A stretch of DNA of 64,000 bases, from positions 620,001 to 684,000 of the forward strand of contig CAWDEX010000002.1 of assembly GCA_963801475.1 (NCBI GenBank), written 5' to 3'. The notes beneath the pieces were generated by a model. It ran no database searches. It was not told the origin of the DNA and saw nothing but the letters and a program-made list of their open reading frames with translations. Below are positions 60,511 to 64,000 of this stretch, piece by piece (the stretch's first letter is position 1; each line of letters opens with the position of its first letter). Position numbers and translations under genes: made by a program. This DNA is from DAOMFB01 sp963801475 (GTDB lineage: Bacteria; Acidobacteriota; Thermoanaerobaculia; UBA5066).

Positions 60511-60864
60511 GTGGCCCTCCGTCTGAAGACCGTCAACGTGCTCGGGGACGAGCTGGCGATCGCCTGGAGCGACGGCCGGGAGACCTACCTCCCGCTCGCG
60601 ACGCTCCGGCGCCTCTGCCCCTGCGCCGGGTGTGCCGGGGAGCGCGATCTCCTGGGGCGGCTGATGAAGGGACCGGACCGTCCGCTCGTGGCGTCGTCGT
60701 TCCAGGTCCTCGGCACGAAACCGGTGGGTGGCTACGCGGTCCAGATCTTCTGGGCCGACGGTCACTCCGACGGCCTCTACACCTTCGAGAAGCTCCGCGA
60801 GTGGGGGGAGAACCCGCCCGGGCTGCCACCCGTCAGCCCGCTTCCCCTCCTTCCCGTCCGCTGA
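60511..60864 (+). CDS. DUF971 domain protein
   Basis: The protein has 117 residues from GTG 60511. LAIAWSDGRETYLPLATLRRLCPCAGC and GYAVQIFWADGHSDGLYTFEKLRE match the DUF971 domain, the N-terminal module of gamma-butyrobetaine hydroxylases that also occurs alone in bacteria. The CPCAGC motif may bind metal. Standalone copies are found near Fe-S assembly (ApbC/Mrp-like) genes elsewhere; none is seen here. The biochemical function is unknown. Confidence 0.85.
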   Translation: MALRLKTVNVLGDELAIAWSDGRETYLPLATLRRLCPCAGCAGERDLLGRLMKGPDRPLVASSFQVLGTKPVGGYAVQIFWADGHSDGLYTFEKLREWGENPPGLPPVSPLPLLPVR

Positions 60865-60865
60865 G

Positions 60866-61969
60866 TCAGGGCTTCTTCTCTTCGAGCGCCTTGCGGACGT
60901 TTTTGCTGAAGTCGGGGCGCTTCGTCCCCTTGACCACGTCGGCGTAGAGGAGCGCCACGGCCCTCGGGCCGGCGGCGAGGGCCCGCACGTAAGCGGCCCG
61001 CCCCTTCTGCCGGAGGAGCAGGTCGGCCATCTGGGCTCCCACGATGGCGGGATACTGGGCCCAGAAGTCGCCGCGCGAGGCGTCCTCGAGGAGTTGACGC
61101 CGGGCGAAGTCCTTCGTCGCCGGGTCGAACAGCTGGTCGGCTGCGTTGTTCCAGCGGAGAAAGGCCCGCTGGACCGGCTCGGCGAAGAACGGGTCGAGCG
61201 GGAAGAACTCGTCGGGGATCAGGAAGAGCGCCGGAGGGCCCTCCGCGACGCTCCGCGAAAGGAGCGAGGCGAAGTCGGCGCCGCCCGGGGACGGCCACGC
61301 CGGGGCCTTTCGGAAATAGGTCGAAAAGAGGGTCCTCCAGGCGTTGGACCCCGACTCGCGCAGCATCTTCAGGAACGCTTCCCGCGGCTGGAGCCGGCCG
61401 CTCGCGCCGCCGAGGAGACGGGGCAGGTCGACGACGAAGAAGACGGCCTCTGCCTCGCGGACCGTCGCGATCTCGCGGAACCCGCCGCTTCCGACGAACG
61501 GCACGACGACGAGGCGCGCCGTCACGGCCGGGTCCTCGGGAAGGAGGGACGCCACGCGAGCGGCGAGGAGCGGCGCCGCCTCGGGCGCGTCGCGCTCCGT
61601 CGCGTCGAGGACGGCCCGAAAGGCAGGCACCTCGGCCTGATAGGCGGCGAGGAGGCCGTCGGGCGTCCCGGTGGCGGCGGTGACGAGCCGACCGAAGAAG
61701 TCGTCGGGTTTCGTCTCCTCGGCCGAGAGCGCGACGCGCGCCGAGGCCGACGCCTTCAGCCGGCGGAGAGCGGCCGGGGCGCCGTCGCCGCCGGAGAGGA
61801 GCGTCAGGATGTCGCGCGCCGGCTCCGTGTCGATCGAGACCGTAATCTGGTGGGGCGTCCTGGCCGTCGTGTCGAACGGCGGCCCCGCCGCCGGTGCGGG
61901 GGCCTGCGCGGCCGCCGCGCTGCCGGTGGCGAGCGCCAGCAGGAGGAGCGCCGGGACATGGCTAGCCAA
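60866..61969 (-). CDS. Secreted protein of unknown function
   Basis: The protein has 367 residues from TTG 61969 with gaggggg 6 bases upstream. A signal peptide (ASHVPALLLLALATGSAAAAQA) is clear. The mature domain starts ITVSIDTEPARDILTLLSGG and includes VVVPFVGSGGFREIATVREAEAVFFVVDL and LFLIPDEFFPLDPFFAEPVQRAF. No metalloprotease HExxH or known catalytic motif is visible. It overlaps the HAD phosphatase stop by 8 bases, so it is cotranscribed. I do not recognise the family. Confidence 0.65.
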   Translation of the reverse strand: MASHVPALLLLALATGSAAAAQAPAPAAGPPFDTTARTPHQITVSIDTEPARDILTLLSGGDGAPAALRRLKASASARVALSAEETKPDDFFGRLVTAATGTPDGLLAAYQAEVPAFRAVLDATERDAPEAAPLLAARVASLLPEDPAVTARLVVVPFVGSGGFREIATVREAEAVFFVVDLPRLLGGASGRLQPREAFLKMLRESGSNAWRTLFSTYFRKAPAWPSPGGADFASLLSRSVAEGPPALFLIPDEFFPLDPFFAEPVQRAFLRWNNAADQLFDPATKDFARRQLLEDASRGDFWAQYPAIVGAQMADLLLRQKGRAAYVRALAAGPRAVALLYADVVKGTKRPDFSKNVRKALEEKKP

Positions 61970-62657
61970 GGAGCGCCCCCTCGGCGGCGTCGAGGTCCCC
62001 GAAATCGGGAAGGACGACGTCGGCCCCGGCGGCCGCGAGCGCCTCGACGGAGGTCCTTCCGGTCGCCACGGCGACGACGCGGGCGCCGATGGCGTGGCCG
62101 CACGCCACGTCCTGCCGCGAGTCGCCGATGACCACGCAGTCGCTGCCCGCAAAGTCGATCCCGGTCGTCGCCCGGGCCCGGGAGAGGGCCACCGGTCCCA
62201 GCTCCTCGCGGCGGGAGGCCTCGTCGCCGAAGACACCGAAGCGGAAACGATGCCAGAGCCCGGCGGCGGAGAGCTTGATCCGGGCGCCACGCTCCACGTT
62301 GCCCGTCAGGAGCGCCGTGACGGCCGACGGGCTCTTCGCGACGCGCTCGAGGAGCTCCGGGACGCGCGGCTTCAGGCGCGGGCGCTCAAGCGCGAGCGCG
62401 GCCTCGAGCCGGTCGAGGTAGAGGTCGAGGGCCCGGGGAAGCCTCTCGGCGATGATCTCCTCGGCCACCCCCGCCTCCCGCATCAGCTCGGCCACGATGT
62501 GGGGGTCGAGCTTCCCCTCGAAGGCGAAGGCCTCGAGGTTTCCGCACGTCCCGAAGACGTCCGCGAGGGCGCTCCCGAACGCGGAACGCCAGCGGGGGCC
62601 GGACGAGAGGAGCGTCCCGTCGACGTCGAAGAGGAGAAGCCGGGGGCGCCGCGTCAC
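61962..62657 (-). CDS. HAD-superfamily hydrolase (phosphoglycolate phosphatase-like)
   Basis: The protein has 231 residues from GTG 62657. Motif I is LLLFDVDGTLLSS (nucleophile and acid Asp), motif II is TALLTGNV, and motif IV is VIGDSRQDVACGHAIGARVV. A C1 helical cap lies between motifs I and II. It is a cytoplasmic phosphomonoesterase; phosphoglycolate phosphatase is a common annotation but the substrate is not proven. It is divergent from the SDR gene with a 46-bp gap. Confidence 0.88.
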   Translation of the reverse strand: MTRRPRLLLFDVDGTLLSSGPRWRSAFGSALADVFGTCGNLEAFAFEGKLDPHIVAELMREAGVAEEIIAERLPRALDLYLDRLEAALALERPRLKPRVPELLERVAKSPSAVTALLTGNVERGARIKLSAAGLWHRFRFGVFGDEASRREELGPVALSRARATTGIDFAGSDCVVIGDSRQDVACGHAIGARVVAVATGRTSVEALAAAGADVVLPDFGDLDAAEGALLG

Positions 62658-62663
62658 GCCGCC

Positions 62664-62696
62664 ATTCTAGGCACCCGGGAGTCAGCCTGTTAAATT
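62664..62696. promoter_or_regulatory. Divergent start-proximal boxes, 46-bp gap
   Basis: On the minus strand TAGAAT (62669-62664) ends 6 bases before GTG 62657. On the plus strand TAAATT (62691-62696) ends 7 bases before ATG 62704. Neither start has a Shine-Dalgarno sequence. Confidence 0.55.
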
Positions 62697-62703
62697 GCGC
62701 TCG

Positions 62704-63459
62704 ATGTCGTCCGGAAGCGCCCCGCGCTCTCTCTCGGGAGAGACGGCCATCGTGACGGGGGCGGGCCGCGGCATCGGGCGGGCCATTGCACGGGCCTTCG
62801 CCGGCGCGGGCGCGACGGTCGTCCTCTCCTCGCGGACGCGGGACGAGCTCGACCGGACGCTCGACGAGATCACCCGGGAAGGCGGCCTCGCCGTCGCCCA
62901 CGCGGCCGACGTGACCCGGCGGGCGGATGCCGACGCGCTCGTCGGACGGGCGCTCGAGGCGACGGGCCGGCTCGACATTTTGGTGAACAACGCCGGCATC
63001 TTCGTCTGGAAGTCCCTGGCGGACCTCGAGGAGGCCGAATGGGACCGGATCCTCGGGACGAACCTGAAAGCGGCCTACCTCCTGATTCATGCGGCGCTCC
63101 CTGCGCTGACGAAGGCCTCCCGGGGGCGGATCCTGAACGTCTCCTCCATCCACGGCACGGTGGGAGAAGCGAACGTGGTGGCGCACTGCGCGGCGAAGTT
63201 CGGGCTCATCGGGCTGACAAAAGCCCTGGCCAGCGAGCTGCGCGACGTCGGGATCACGGTCAACGCGATCTGTCCGGGCTCGACGGAGAACAAGGGGCGC
63301 GAGGAGCCCCCCCGGCCGCACGAAGCGCCTCTCAAGGAAAAGCTCCACGCAGAGGACGTGGCCGGCGCGGCGCTGTTTCTGGCGTCCCCGGCCGCGGCGG
63401 CGATCACGGGCGCGGTCCTCGACGTCTGGGGGGGCACCTACGTGGCCATCAAGGCCTGA
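62704..63459 (+). CDS. Short-chain dehydrogenase/reductase with His at the catalytic Tyr position
   Basis: The protein has 251 residues from ATG 62704. Cofactor motif: AIVTGAGRGIGRAIARAF; NNAGI motif at LVNNAGIFVW; and NAICPGSTEN. Catalytic residues line up as Ser 148 (NVSSIHG), residue 161 and Lys 165. Residue 161 is His (VAHCAAKFG) instead of the usual Tyr, with codon cac at 63184-63186. The family is FabG-like oxidoreductases. Without Tyr, classic hydride-transfer chemistry is doubtful, so it may be a pseudoenzyme, a variant enzyme or a sequencing error. Confidence 0.85.
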   Translation: MSSGSAPRSLSGETAIVTGAGRGIGRAIARAFAGAGATVVLSSRTRDELDRTLDEITREGGLAVAHAADVTRRADADALVGRALEATGRLDILVNNAGIFVWKSLADLEEAEWDRILGTNLKAAYLLIHAALPALTKASRGRILNVSSIHGTVGEANVVAHCAAKFGLIGLTKALASELRDVGITVNAICPGSTENKGREEPPRPHEAPLKEKLHAEDVAGAALFLASPAAAAITGAVLDVWGGTYVAIKA

Positions 63460-63540
63460 AGGCGCGGCCTGGCGGCCGGATTTGACGCCTCCCGGCCACG
63501 AGGCGAACAATCCACGGCAGGCGCGTTTTCGTATCGAGGC

Positions 63541-64000
63541 ATGGTGACGGAAACAGACATTCCCGGCCGGGACTGCGGCCCGGCGGTCGCCGATCTGTCC
63601 GGGCCCTTTCTCGTGGCGCTCCTTTCGGGCGACGAACGGGGGGTCGAGGAGGTGTTCGGACGAGCCGTCGCGCGGGGGGCGGATCTCGCGGACCTCGCCC
63701 GCAGCCTCGTCGAGCCCGCGTTCGACGAGGTGGGGAAGATGTGGTGCACAGGAGGGGTTTCGGTGGCCGAGGAACACCTCGCCACGTCGCTCGTCTACCG
63801 CGCCTTCTCCCGGCAGGCCGCGTCGGTGCCGTGTCCGCCGCTCGGGGCGCCGCGCCTCCTGCTCGCCTGTCTCGCGGGCGAGTTCCACGAGCTGGGGATC
63901 CTCATCGTCTCCGAGGTAGCCCGGGCGGCGGGATGGCAGCCGGAGGTGCTCGGCGCCAACACGCCGCGCCCGGCGGCGATCCGGCACATCGCCGTTCACC
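63541..64000 (+). CDS. Cobalamin-binding protein with CarH-type signature (3' end outside window)
   Basis: 153 residues are visible from ATG 63541. A helical-bundle cap (about residues 20-95) contains W68 followed by x9 and E78-H79 (WCTGGVSVAEEH). This is the W-x9-EH motif by which CarH-family photoreceptors hold adenosylcobalamin. The Rossmann-like B12 domain begins at RLLLACLAGEFHELGILIV, with E-x-H-x-x-G at 114-119 and His 116 as likely axial ligand. No MerR DNA-binding domain precedes it. Any output domain lies beyond the right edge. Light sensing is inferred, not shown. Confidence 0.8.
   Translation, partial: MVTETDIPGRDCGPAVADLSGPFLVALLSGDERGVEEVFGRAVARGADLADLARSLVEPAFDEVGKMWCTGGVSVAEEHLATSLVYRAFSRQAASVPCPPLGAPRLLLACLAGEFHELGILIVSEVARAAGWQPEVLGANTPRPAAIRHIAVH

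Overview
The window is about 70% G+C by eye, with nearly uninterrupted genes, many GTG and TTG starts, short intergenic gaps and frequent 1-8 base stop/start overlaps. There is no rRNA gene, so the host can only be guessed. The gene set fits a free-living Gram-negative-type bacterium, and an Acidobacteriota-like lineage (Thermoanaerobaculia/Holophagae type) is my best guess. It includes cobalamin-dependent MetH, an acyl-CoA-reductase-like protein, several very large GT-C membrane proteins, a long Hfq-like protein, a MacA/FtsX-type system and a Wzx/Wzy-style glycosyltransferase operon. I see no insertion sequence, prophage, CRISPR array or integrase. No stretch above 300 bases lacks a gene.

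Layout. 1-721: edge of a YheT-type alpha/beta hydrolase, overlapping the stop of the next gene. 718-16706: a surface-glycan block. It holds four giant polytopic GT-C proteins (one a GT39-DUF2298-NHL fusion, one with a propeller-like tail, one with a PA14-like tail), a membrane-anchored SGNH hydrolase, a small lipoprotein and a UbiA-family polyprenyl-phosphate transferase of the DPPR-synthase type. 16719-18629: acyl-CoA-reductase-like SDR. 18694-21853: LiaF-like membrane protein, LytS-type kinase, LytTR regulator and cupin-like protein, all on one strand. 21957-28067: serine hydrolase, a sugar-kinase plus nucleotidyltransferase pair, an MRJP-like protein and a quinone reductase. 28054-33626: methionine synthesis (MetH overlapping a YitJ-type MTHFR). 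33732-35758: TPR/secreted-protein pair, divergent from purD. 37207-39679: an uncharacterised GNAT-tailed protein and a probable selenoprotein of the GrdB/PrdB family with an in-frame UGA. 39706-44736: secreted protein, pgi, RicT/PSP1 protein, Hfq-like protein, M20 peptidase. 44800-47661: amidohydrolase, DinB, PAP2, SnoaL. 47828-53319: exopolysaccharide operon with an initiating sugar-phosphate transferase and four glycosyltransferases. 53376-56597: serS, an MscS channel and two tRNA-Ser genes. 56695-60488: efflux adaptor and two FtsX permeases with no ATPase. 60511-64000: DUF971, secreted unknown, HAD phosphatase, an SDR lacking its catalytic Tyr, and the start of a cobalamin-binding protein with the CarH-type W-x9-EH signature.

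Three observations stand out. First, the UGA at 39197-39199 lies in one continuous reading frame and is followed at SECIS distance by a perfect 8-bp hairpin with a GUC loop. Second, many transcription-unit-leading genes have no Shine-Dalgarno sequence but carry a TANNNT-like box ending 6-7 (sometimes 9) bases before the start codon, the arrangement expected for leaderless mRNAs. Divergent gene pairs share gaps as short as 26-46 bp. Third, the right edge encodes a B12 photoreceptor-like module without a MerR DNA-binding domain. All functional calls are from motif reading; no search was run.
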